Source: CADEGZ01 sp035443705 (lineage in GTDB: Bacteria; Pseudomonadota; Gammaproteobacteria; UBA6186; Azoamicaceae). Taken from it: 11,027 nt of DNA. Positions 1-6,004 of the stretch are shown here, in pieces. The stretch's first letter is position 1. Each line of letters starts with the position of its first letter. Made by a program: the position numbers and the translations under genes. The DNA is taken from NCBI GenBank assembly GCA_035443705.1, contig DAORSV010000050.1, positions 1-11,027 on the forward strand, written 5' to 3'. Below the pieces are notes generated by a model. It saw only the letters and a list, made by a program, of their open reading frames with translations, was not told where the DNA came from and did no database searches.

Positions 1-573
1 CCTCTTTTTGGAAGGTTGCGTAAAAACTTTAATCTTACAACGCAATTTACGGGGATGCAGAATACACCGGAAGTTCAAAAACATTTTAAAAAATTCAATC
101 AGTCAAAAAGCTTGTTTCTAAAAACAACAATGCTTGCAAGCTCGGATTTGTGTTACATTCTTGAACAAGTCGAAAAACGTAAGTTGCCCGCTGAGCTTGT
201 GTTGTTGCCCATGCTCGAGAGCAATTTTCAATCACAAGCGATTTCGAATCGAGGTGCCGTTGGATTATGGCAATTTATGCCCGCTACAGGTAGACAATTT
301 GGTTTAAAACAACGCTCAGGATACGATGGTCGCAAAGATGTTAAGGCTTCCACGCATGCCGCTTTAAACTACCTGGAATATTTACATAAAAAATTCAATC
401 GCGATTGGATGCTGACACTGGCGGCCTACAATGCAGGAGAAGGCACTGTTGAACGCGCCATTAAACGTAATAAAAAGGCAGGGAAACCGACGTCTTTTTG
501 GTTTCTAGCGCTTCCAAAGCAAACACGCGAGTATGTGCCAAAATTTCTTGCATTAACGCAAATGATACGCTAG
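1..573 (+). CDS. Lytic murein transglycosylase, MltD-like SLT domain (5' partial, no LysM)
   Basis: Membrane-bound or periplasmic lytic transglycosylases of this family cleave the MurNAc-GlcNAc bond of peptidoglycan. The frame is open from base 1 (encoding PLFGR before the first possible TTG start at 16), and those residues match the LWxRLRxxF stretch that precedes the catalytic domain in MltD, so the true start lies upstream of the window. Counting from the TTG at 16, the catalytic glutamate is E68 in LPMLESNF, followed by GLWQFMPATG (83-92) and AAYNAGEGTV (136-145), the three classic SLT motifs. The protein stops just after the YVPKFLALTQMI segment that closes the catalytic domain. MltD normally continues into a linker and C-terminal LysM repeats, and nothing LysM-like fits into the roughly 50 bases before the next gene. 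The domain call is firm; the MltD subfamily call is inference from the N-terminal match. Confidence 0.9.
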   Translation, partial: PLFGRLRKNFNLTTQFTGMQNTPEVQKHFKKFNQSKSLFLKTTMLASSDLCYILEQVEKRKLPAELVLLPMLESNFQSQAISNRGAVGLWQFMPATGRQFGLKQRSGYDGRKDVKASTHAALNYLEYLHKKFNRDWMLTLAAYNAGEGTVERAIKRNKKAGKPTSFWFLALPKQTREYVPKFLALTQMIR

Positions 574-623
574 TTTAATCAGGTTAGATTTTTTTTCCGA
601 AAGATAGGAAGTTGAATACCGTT

Positions 624-947
624 ATGTCGATCAAAACAATCGATCCAAGAACCCTTAAAGCCTGGCTAGAAAAAGATGAAGCATTTGTGATAGATGTACG
701 AGAACCACATGAGTATCATCTTGCACACATTCCTGGCGCTACTTTAATCCCACTTGCGACATTATCTGCAGAGGGGTTACCCGATCATGGGGGAAAAAAA
801 AGAGTGCTGCATTGTCAGCATGGTAAGCGAGGAGCTTTGGCGTGTGAGAGGCTTGTTATCGTAGATCCCAGGTTGGAAATCTATCACCTGGAAGGTGGGT
901 TGGCCGCCTGGCTAAATGCGGGATATGAAGTATCACAAAGCTCTTAG
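624..947 (+). CDS. Single-domain rhodanese-like sulfurtransferase
   Basis: Rhodanese domains carry a persulfide on a catalytic cysteine and pass sulfur to acceptors such as cyanide, thioredoxin or tRNA-thiolation enzymes. This 107-residue protein is one complete domain: the N-terminal signature DVREPHEYxxAHIPGA lies near residues 24-39, the active-site loop CQHGKRG carries the candidate catalytic Cys at 64, and the closing segment LEGGLAAWLNAGY follows. I start at the ATG at 624. A TTG at 612 is in frame, but the AGGAAG at 606-611 would abut it, whereas it sits about 12 bases ahead of the ATG. There is no signal peptide, so it is probably cytoplasmic. It lies about 50 bases downstream of the transglycosylase on the same strand and may be co-transcribed with it, though no functional link is evident. 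The substrate cannot be predicted. Confidence 0.88.
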   Translation: MSIKTIDPRTLKAWLEKDEAFVIDVREPHEYHLAHIPGATLIPLATLSAEGLPDHGGKKRVLHCQHGKRGALACERLVIVDPRLEIYHLEGGLAAWLNAGYEVSQSS

Positions 948-1588
948 CATTGTTCTTGAGTGAGCGGCAAAAATTGTCGTGTTGTTTGATCAAAATAATC
1001 AATGGTTCCATTGGATAAATTAAAATACCATCCGTGCAGGATTATTTTGTTTTCTTTTACTCTTTTTTGAATCCATGGGAAAGTCATTAAGTTATCGAGT
1101 GAGCCTGAGATCGACTCTTTTTCGCAAAGTTCAGCTTGATGTGCGATAGGCAGAAAATCGTCGGACATTTGTATACGAGTGGAGAGTTTAGCTAATTGCA
1201 TCCATTTAGCGATAAAGCCGTTTGGATCAACTGTATTTGTTTCTAAGAGAGACTGTATTCCGCCACATTGACTATGACCTAATACAATAATATGTGCAAT
1301 TTTTAAATGACAGACACCAAATTCTAAGGCGGCGCTGGTTCCATGGTAATGGTGATCATCTTCATAAGGGGGAACTAAATTTGCGACGTTTCTTATCATA
1401 AATAAATCACCCGGATCGCAGTCTAGAATCATCGCGGGATCTACGCGAGAATCAGAACAAGCAATCACAATTGCGCTTGGGCGTTGACCTTGTTCTGATA
1501 AGTGCTTGTATAATAAATGAGAGCCGCTTTTAAATTTTTCTCGAAAACGAGAATACCCTGCAATTAATTTCTCAAATTCAACAGACAT
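944..1588 (-). CDS. Beta-class carbonic anhydrase
   Basis: This zinc enzyme catalyses reversible hydration of CO2 to bicarbonate and usually serves bicarbonate-dependent carboxylases or pH homeostasis in the cytoplasm. The 214-residue length is typical of the family. The zinc-site motifs are complete: C44-x-D46-x-R48 in ACSDSRVDP, and H105-x-x-C108 in GHSQCGG. The conserved RNVANLVPP segment (66-74) and the C-terminal HGWYFNLSNGTI (165-176) are also present. On the minus strand AGGAT lies about 7 bases before the ATG at 1588, supporting the start. The gene is convergent with the rhodanese and the two coding regions overlap by 4 bases (944-947), leaving no room for a terminator between them. 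No signal peptide is seen. Confidence 0.96.
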   Translation of the reverse strand: MSVEFEKLIAGYSRFREKFKSGSHLLYKHLSEQGQRPSAIVIACSDSRVDPAMILDCDPGDLFMIRNVANLVPPYEDDHHYHGTSAALEFGVCHLKIAHIIVLGHSQCGGIQSLLETNTVDPNGFIAKWMQLAKLSTRIQMSDDFLPIAHQAELCEKESISGSLDNLMTFPWIQKRVKENKIILHGWYFNLSNGTIDYFDQTTRQFLPLTQEQC

Positions 1589-1700
1589 ATTCTATCCTAT
1601 ATTGATTCTGTCATTTCGTTGGGCCAAAGGCCGATATTTTAGCACAGTTCAGGAGCCTAAGTTATTGCTTTTATATGACCGTCTAGATAAGATATGCCCA

Positions 1701-2690
1701 ATGAACGCCATCCTAGTTGAAAATTTACGAAAATGCTTTTTAACACCCTTACCTTCAGAAGGGTCTTTTTTACAAAAAATGAAAAACACTTTGCGTCCGC
1801 GTTATCAGACGATCATGGCGGTTAACGACATTTCCTTTCAGGTGAAGGCAGGAGAGCGTGTTGCCTTTATTGGGCCGAATGGAGCGGGGAAATCCACGAC
1901 GATTAAAATTTTAACAGGCATTATGCAGTCGACCAGTGGACGCGTTAAAGTATTAGGTAGCGATCCTGCGGCAGACAGAAAATGCCTGGCTTATCAAATT
2001 GGAGCAGTGTTTGGACAACGTTCTCAATTATGGTATCACTTACCCGTCCAAGAGACTTTAACATTGTTAGCCGCCATTTATGATATTCCTAAAAGCGAAT
2101 ATCAGCAGCGCTTAAAGATACTGGCTGAAAAATTTAATGTTACTTCACTATTGACCAAGCCGGTGCGCCAATTATCATTGGGTGAACGTATGCGTTGTGA
2201 AATTATCGCCAGTTTTTTACATAAGCCCGCAGTCTTGTTTTTAGATGAACCCACGATTGGTTTGGATATTACAGCCAAAGCGATTATTCGTGATTTGATA
2301 CTCAAGCAATCTGAGCAAGAAGGCGTCACATTGCTATTAACCTCGCATGATACTGATGATATTGAAAAAGTCTGTGATAGGGTTATTATTATTGATCAAG
2401 GACAATTACTGCTGGATAACAGTCTGCATAATTTAAAAACACAATATATTAAAAAAAGAGTGCTTTCTATTGTAACTGAAGAAGAAAGAATTATTTGTAA
2501 ATTACCCGGTATATTAGTATTAGAGCAATCTCCACATCATTTAAAAATTGAAATAGATATCGCTCAGCATGCCGTCGAGTCGGTTGTTGCCGACTTGTTA
2601 GAAAATTATACCCTCCGAGACCTCACGATCGAAGGACCACCGTTAGAAGCCATCATTCAGATGCTATATGCGAATGGCAAAAACAAGTAA
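1701..2690 (+). CDS. ABC-2 type exporter, ATP-binding subunit (COG4586-like)
   Basis: This is the ATPase that powers the exporter formed with the two permeases immediately downstream. From the ATG at 1701 (329 residues) it shows Walker A GPNGAGKST (58-66), Q-loop Gln106 in VFGQRSQL, signature LSLGERMR (159-165 region), Walker B AVLFLDEPT with Glu183, and H-loop His216 in LTSHD. The region after about residue 245 is the accessory C-terminal domain common in drug- and polysaccharide-type ABC-2 ATPases. The long N-terminal insert between the first strand and Walker A, and the VFGQRSQLWY motif, resemble COG4586 proteins. An upstream in-frame TTG at 1602 would add 33 residues of non-conserved sequence and lies close to the divergent carbonic anhydrase gene, so I reject it. 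No strong ribosome site precedes 1701. The substrate is unknown; related cyanobacterial systems have been linked to viologen export. Confidence 0.92.
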   Translation: MNAILVENLRKCFLTPLPSEGSFLQKMKNTLRPRYQTIMAVNDISFQVKAGERVAFIGPNGAGKSTTIKILTGIMQSTSGRVKVLGSDPAADRKCLAYQIGAVFGQRSQLWYHLPVQETLTLLAAIYDIPKSEYQQRLKILAEKFNVTSLLTKPVRQLSLGERMRCEIIASFLHKPAVLFLDEPTIGLDITAKAIIRDLILKQSEQEGVTLLLTSHDTDDIEKVCDRVIIIDQGQLLLDNSLHNLKTQYIKKRVLSIVTEEERIICKLPGILVLEQSPHHLKIEIDIAQHAVESVVADLLENYTLRDLTIEGPPLEAIIQMLYANGKNK

Positions 2691-3438
2691 TAAATATTGG
2701 GCTAGCATCGATATTGCTATACGGCATCAATTGGCGCAACGTGGTCAATTGGTGGGTCGTTTTTTCTTATACGTTGTGATTGTCTATTTGTTTCATCAAG
2801 TCTTTAGTAGTGTGCAAGCGCCCGCCTCTCGATTATGGTATTTGGCGATTACAGAGTGGATTGTTTTATCGGCACCTCCCTTGGCCTTTCAGCTTGCCGA
2901 TGATATCAATAGCGGACAAATTGCATATTTTATGTTAAGACCCATGCATTTTTTAAATTTGCGGCTAATGGCATGTATTGGCGCTTTTACGGTTCGTTTT
3001 GTTTTATTGGGGCTGAGCTGCGTTGGTTTGGGTATTTGTTTGACAGGCTATTTTCCAACGGATGTTTTAACCTGGCTCATTGGGATCTGCTTCGGTATAC
3101 TGAGTGTACTGCTTTATAACGCAATACTCATATTAATAGGATTATGTGCTTTTTGGCTGAGAGACATTAAAACGCTCATTTATTTAAACCTAACCGCAAC
3201 ATTATGTTTGGGTGGATTAATTGTTCCACTTTCATTTTATTCTCCCTTAGTTAAAACCATTAGTTTTTGTACGCCGTATCCTTGGATATTATGGTGGCCA
3301 GCGGAATTTATGACGGGTGGACATGTGAATGTGTCTTTGGCGTTGACGAGTTGGAGCGTTTGGATGCTGTTGTTATGGAGCGTGATTCTTTTCTTGTATA
3401 AAAAAGGCATTCAATCATTTGTGCTAGAAGGAGGATAA
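2668..3438 (+). CDS. ABC-2 exporter permease subunit 1 (COG4587/ABC2_membrane_6-like)
   Basis: This is an inner-membrane permease of about 256 residues with six predicted hydrophobic segments (roughly 30-48, 56-74, 104-128, 133-162, 170-192 and 224-243). The soluble loop after the second segment carries SGQIAYFMLRPMHF (82-95), a conserved feature of this permease family, in which the G-x-I/L-x-x-x-L-x-x-P pattern follows the second helix. The start overlaps the end of the ATPase gene: ATGs at 2668 and 2674 lie 23 and 17 bases inside it, and either would give translational coupling. It is immediately followed by the second permease. The family is recognised from topology, length, the loop motif and operon context. 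The transported compound cannot be deduced. Confidence 0.85.
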   Translation: MRMAKTSNKYWASIDIAIRHQLAQRGQLVGRFFLYVVIVYLFHQVFSSVQAPASRLWYLAITEWIVLSAPPLAFQLADDINSGQIAYFMLRPMHFLNLRLMACIGAFTVRFVLLGLSCVGLGICLTGYFPTDVLTWLIGICFGILSVLLYNAILILIGLCAFWLRDIKTLIYLNLTATLCLGGLIVPLSFYSPLVKTISFCTPYPWILWWPAEFMTGGHVNVSLALTSWSVWMLLLWSVILFLYKKGIQSFVLEGG

Positions 3439-4218
3439 ATGTTTCTGTTAAAGTTTGTATGGTTGACCATCTGTACGAATCTTAAGCTTTCTTTTGCCTT
3501 GCGAGGCGCTTTTTTTATTACATTAGTTGTGACGATTACAAAACAATTACTTTTTTTGATAGCGTGGAGTTTTTTTTTCGGTAGATATAAAGTGGTCCAA
3601 GGCTGGACTTTCGAACACATGATTTTAGCGTATGGGATTTTATGTTTTGCAATGGGGTTTGTCGAAGCTTTTTTTTATGGCATAAAAGAGCTGCCGCAGC
3701 TTATCGAAACCGGCCACTTAGATACTTTTTTGCTGCAACCCAAAAGCATTATATTGAATATTGCCTTATCTAAAGGTGATGTTTCGGCATTGGGAGAGGT
3801 TGTTACAGGTATTTTATTAGTCGCATATTCAGGATATTTTAGATCGGATTTACTGATTGTGGTGTTATTGATGGTTGTTTCGACATTTTGTATGTTTGCA
3901 TTATTGTTGTATTTAAGTTGCATTGCCTTTTTTATGCGAAACGCCTCTGATTTTATTAAAGAGCTGAATTTAAACGCGATTATTGTGGCAACACAACCCA
4001 ATGCAGCATATAGCGGTGCGTTTAAAATATTTACCTTAACTATTTTGCCTGTCGCATTTTTAAGTTATTTTCCTGTTGAGTATTTTAGAACGGGGCTTTG
4101 GTATTATTTATTGATAACGTTTGTTGGTACAGGTGTATTTTTTGGCGTAGCCTATGGGTTATTTACATGCGGCTTAAAGCGTTATGAATCGGGAAACATG
4201 ATGTTTACGCGTCAATGA
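3439..4218 (+). CDS. ABC-2 exporter permease subunit 2 (COG3694-like)
   Basis: This 259-residue integral membrane protein is the partner of the preceding permease. It has about six hydrophobic segments (24-47, 60-80, 118-135, 137-165, 195-213 and 221-244). The loop motif ETGHLDTFLLQP (90-101) parallels the one in the first permease, and the segment from 185 to 213 (TQPNAAYSG through ILPVAFLSYFP) is typical of COG3694 proteins. The ATG at 3439 directly follows the TAA of the upstream gene, and a near-perfect GAAGGAGGA ribosome site sits at 3427-3435, so both the start and co-translation are well supported. Two dissimilar permeases with one ATPase suggest a heterodimeric membrane domain. The substrate is unknown. 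Confidence 0.86.
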   Translation: MFLLKFVWLTICTNLKLSFALRGAFFITLVVTITKQLLFLIAWSFFFGRYKVVQGWTFEHMILAYGILCFAMGFVEAFFYGIKELPQLIETGHLDTFLLQPKSIILNIALSKGDVSALGEVVTGILLVAYSGYFRSDLLIVVLLMVVSTFCMFALLLYLSCIAFFMRNASDFIKELNLNAIIVATQPNAAYSGAFKIFTLTILPVAFLSYFPVEYFRTGLWYYLLITFVGTGVFFGVAYGLFTCGLKRYESGNMMFTRQ

Positions 4219-4225
4219 GTGTGTG

Positions 4226-4260
4226 GATTATTTTAAATCCCCCTTTTTTCAAAGGGGAGG
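4226..4260 (+). repeat. Dispersed C-tract/G-tract hairpin repeat, copy 1 (short form); possible terminator
   Basis: The stretch contains AAATCCCCC followed by TTTTTTCAAAGGGG. The arms CCCCTTT (4240-4246) and AAAGGGG (4251-4257) pair perfectly around a four-base loop. A T6 tract at 4267-4272 lies a little downstream, so this may terminate the ABC operon. The sequence matches the reverse complement of the copy at 5411-5482, including GATT, AAATCCCCC and TTTTTCAAAG, but lacks that copy's internal hairpin. Confidence 0.65.
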
Positions 4261-4280
4261 CTTAACTTTTTTCGTCTGTG

Positions 4281-4649
4281 CTACTTGTCGGGAATACAAA
4301 CACGAATACGATGACCATCGGGATCTAGGGCGACGAAAGTTAATCCAAATACTGCCTCATGCAGATCTTGCTCTATAACCACGCCCAATTTTCCCCAACG
4401 ATCACGAAGAGAACGCACTTTATTCTCATCTGAAACCATAAAAGCCAATTCTGATCGATTGCCCGATCCAAGCGAAACAAAATCCTTTGCTTGTGTCGAC
4501 CAGAGGCTAAATGTGAAATCATTAGAGAACCTGAAGGCAACATAGGTTGGAAAAGCGGCCACTGGTTGTTGTTCAAAAATTTTTTCATAAAAAGATGCGC
4601 TTTCTATCGGATCTTTTACATAAAAGAGCACAAGATTTGGATTTAACAT
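4281..4649 (-). CDS. VOC superfamily (glyoxalase/bleomycin-resistance-like) protein
   Basis: This is a 122-residue protein with the duplicated beta-alpha-beta-beta-beta organisation of the vicinal oxygen chelate fold. The first module begins with LVLFYVKDPIESASFYEKIF (6-25), and the second runs from about 66 (SELAFMVSD) to the closing FVALDPDGHRIRVCIP (105-120), which is characteristic of the family. Members are glyoxalase-like lyases, dioxygenases or drug-binding proteins. With no clear His/Glu metal set here I cannot assign an activity. A strong AGGAGA site lies 8 bases upstream of the ATG at 4649. The gene is divergent from a YafY-type regulator 81 bases away, a pairing seen in many bacteria, so it is probably that regulator's target. 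The two genes are bracketed by related repeats. Confidence 0.85.
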   Translation of the reverse strand: MLNPNLVLFYVKDPIESASFYEKIFEQQPVAAFPTYVAFRFSNDFTFSLWSTQAKDFVSLGSGNRSELAFMVSDENKVRSLRDRWGKLGVVIEQDLHEAVFGLTFVALDPDGHRIRVCIPDK

Positions 4650-4680
4650 GACTATATTCTCCTGCCATTAAGGTATCATC

Positions 4681-4708
4681 GTAATAATATACAATATGAC
4701 ACTGCCAA
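4681..4708 (-). promoter_or_regulatory. Predicted sigma70-type promoter of the VOC gene
   Basis: On the minus strand a TTGGCA -35 (4708-4703) is followed after 16 bases by TATTAC (4686-4681). This predicts a transcript start near 4674 and a leader of about 25 bases that contains the AGGAGA ribosome site. The -35 lies inside the left arm of the palindrome at 4701-4719, so a protein bound there would occlude or reorganise this promoter. This is a visual match only. Confidence 0.4.
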
Positions 4709-4724
4709 AAAATGGCAGTATCAT
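4696..4724. promoter_or_regulatory. Palindromic operator candidate between VOC gene and YafY-type regulator
   Basis: The core arms ACTGCCA (4701-4707) and TGGCAGT (4713-4719) are perfect inverted repeats around five A residues. Symmetry extends outward through ATGA and TCAT after one mismatched pair, giving arms of 12 bases with one mismatch. The site is centred 52-61 bases from the two divergent VOC start and 20-25 bases from the regulator start. It is the obvious binding site for a dimer of the adjacent HTH-WYL protein, although binding is inferred from position and symmetry. Confidence 0.65.
4696..4724 (+). promoter_or_regulatory. Predicted promoter of the YafY-type regulator, apparently leaderless
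   Basis: ATGACA (4696-4701; one mismatch to TTGACA) and TATCAT (4719-4724) are separated by exactly 17 bases. A start about seven bases beyond the -10 falls on or next to the ATG at 4731, and no ribosome-binding site precedes that ATG, both consistent with a leaderless transcript. The palindrome occupies the spacer between the two hexamers. Predicted by eye. Confidence 0.45.
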
Positions 4725-4730
4725 ATATTT

Positions 4731-5447
4731 ATGAATCGAACAGAACGCCTTTTGACATTACTCAAAATCCTAAGAAGATATAGAAAGCCAGTTAGTGGGC
4801 AAAAACTTGCGGATGAGTTAAATATCAGTATTCGCACCCTTTATCGCGATATAGTGACGCTTCAATTGCAAGGTGCTGACATCGAAGGAGAACCTGGCGT
4901 TGGCTACATACTTCGGCCAGGCTTTTTTTTACCACCATTGATGTTCTCGCAAACAGAAATGGAAGCACTGATGCTTGGGATTCTTTGGGTATCTACATTT
5001 GCCGATCGTCCGTTGGCCAAGGCAGCTTCGGAAGCTTTAAGTAAAATCAAAGAGGTTTTACCGCCTAACATACGAAACGGTATGGGCGCAGTCCCCTTGC
5101 GGGTTGGGCCACCCAGATTAGGCAATATTGAAAATGAAGACCTTTCAGCATTGCGAGATGCCATTAGGCGTGAATCTAAAATAGATATTATTTACCGTTC
5201 AAAAAAGGGTCAACAGAGTCCGTGCGTCATATGGCCATTTGCGATTGGTTACTTTACCGAGGGTCGCATTCTCGTCGGTTGGTGCGAGAAGGAAAAAAAT
5301 TATCGTCATTTTCGCACTGACGGCATAATATCTTTCACAGTTCTTAATGAAAGATATACGCGTCGACGCGAAAGCCTTTTTCGTGAATGGCACTCGTTTC
5401 AGATGGAAAGTCGTTCCCCCACTTTGAAAAAGGGGGGAAAGCCGTGA
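4731..5447 (+). CDS. YafY-type HTH-WYL transcriptional regulator
   Basis: This is a cytoplasmic DNA-binding regulator of 238 residues. The N-terminal winged helix covers about 1-60 (MNRTERLLTLLKILR, then NISIRTLYRDIVTL as the likely recognition helix at 31-44, then EGEPGVGYILRPGF). A WYL sensor domain covers about 140-205, with IDIIYRSKKGQ (151-161), RILVGWCE (179-186; the W-C-E form usual in YafY proteins) and YRHFRTDGI (191-199). The family's native end is near REW (218-220). The following residues, ending SPTLKKGGKP, are encoded by a dispersed hairpin repeat that also supplies the TGA. No ribosome site precedes the ATG. Being divergent from the VOC gene over a palindrome, it is likely autoregulated and controls its neighbour. 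The ligand is unknown. The regulator identification is strong; the target is inference. Confidence 0.93.
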   Translation: MNRTERLLTLLKILRRYRKPVSGQKLADELNISIRTLYRDIVTLQLQGADIEGEPGVGYILRPGFFLPPLMFSQTEMEALMLGILWVSTFADRPLAKAASEALSKIKEVLPPNIRNGMGAVPLRVGPPRLGNIENEDLSALRDAIRRESKIDIIYRSKKGQQSPCVIWPFAIGYFTEGRILVGWCEKEKNYRHFRTDGIISFTVLNERYTRRRESLFREWHSFQMESRSPTLKKGGKP

Positions 5448-5482
5448 GAGCTTTGCTCTCATCGGCAGGGGGGATTTTAATC
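5411..5482 (-). repeat. Dispersed C-tract/G-tract hairpin repeat, copy 2 (long form)
   Basis: Read on the minus strand it runs from GATTAAAATCCCCCC through an internal hairpin to CCCCCCTTTTTCAAAG and then GTGGGGG. This is the same order as copy 1 at 4226-4260 on the opposite strand. The extra internal block is flanked by two C6 tracts, so the short form could arise from the long one by deletion between them. Its plus-strand left end is translated as the regulator's C-terminal tail. It lies 30 bases beyond the stop of the minus-strand 2H gene. Confidence 0.7.
5441..5466 (-). terminator. Strong hairpin, possible terminator of the murI-ank-mazG-2H cluster
   Basis: Arms GCCG-TGAGAGC and GCTCTCA-CGGC pair around a TTT loop with one bulged base. 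On the minus strand the stem is followed by TTTCCCCCCTTTTT, giving a loosely terminator-like tail about 45 bases after the last gene of the cluster. On the plus strand it is followed by G residues and fits less well. The TGA of the plus-strand regulator lies inside the left arm. Confidence 0.5.
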
Positions 5483-5511
5483 GGCGATCACTTTTGCTTT
5501 GCTTCTTGAAT

Positions 5512-6003
5512 TTACCGTGCGCTTGTTGCAATCGTAATGTGAAATGGCACCAAAAGACCACGGTAATTCAACTTGGTTGGAAGGTTATACCTTAGTCGCA
5601 ATTTTTTTAATGCAGGTGAAGAAACGGCGAGTGCAAAAAAAGTTTTATTAAAAACAGAAACACTCAGCAATCCGGTAGGTTCAAAAGAAAAAGTTTCTGC
5701 AAGCTCCTCAATGTTAATTTTTTCTGAGAATATCTCTTCTGGATATATAACGCTAATATGAGCCCCAGTGTCGTATCTGGGTGGAAAGTAATCTGGAATA
5801 GATAAACCAGGTTCTTTGATGAATGGAAATAATTCGAAAATAAAATTATCCTGTATTTTTAGATAACAATAAGATCCAGAATCATCCTGTTTTAAAATAC
5901 CTTGTGGCGACAGCTTGTTTTTGGCATATTCAAGTAGTGTGGGGTTACAGATTTCTTTGTAAGAAAAAGAAATTTCTTTGGGGTTGGTGCATTCAATGAT
6001 CAT
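5512..6003 (-). CDS. Putative 2H phosphoesterase superfamily protein
   Basis: I do not recognise a named family, but the 163-residue sequence carries two H-x-[ST] motifs in hydrophobic strand contexts: H82-I-S in GAHISVIYPEE and H155-I-T in PFHITIA, about 73 residues apart. That is the defining signature of 2H phosphoesterases (LigT/ThpR, AKAP7-like and RNA-repair relatives), which act on 2',3'-cyclic or 2'-5' phosphodiesters. The stretch LKKLRLRYNLP (132-142) before the second motif resembles the helix in that position in the superfamily. The protein ends only six residues after the second motif, which is short and could reflect C-terminal loss near the adjacent repeat. The start codon follows the stop of the MazG-like gene after one base (TAGCATG), so the two are co-translated. 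No signal peptide is present. The superfamily call is moderate and the substrate unknown. Confidence 0.6.
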   Translation of the reverse strand: MIIECTNPKEISFSYKEICNPTLLEYAKNKLSPQGILKQDDSGSYCYLKIQDNFIFELFPFIKEPGLSIPDYFPPRYDTGAHISVIYPEEIFSEKINIEELAETFSFEPTGLLSVSVFNKTFFALAVSSPALKKLRLRYNLPTKLNYRGLLVPFHITIATSAR

Positions 6004-6004
6004 G

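Noticed and set aside
574..611. T8 tract after the transglycosylase as a possible terminator
   Set aside because: No stem-loop can be drawn immediately upstream of the T run.
1620..1638. GGCC-AAA-GGCC hairpin followed by a few T residues
   Set aside because: The four-base stem is too short to call a terminator, and it lies in a divergent intergenic region where none is expected.
1602..1700. N-terminal extension of the ABC ATPase from a TTG at 1602
   Set aside because: The 33 extra residues show no family similarity, there is no ribosome site, and the start would lie 13 bases from the divergent carbonic anhydrase start.
5199..5561. Minus-strand open frame of 120 codons across the regulator's 3' end and the repeat
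   Set aside because: It is antisense to the well-supported WYL gene, overlaps the 2H gene end, and shows no recognisable domain.
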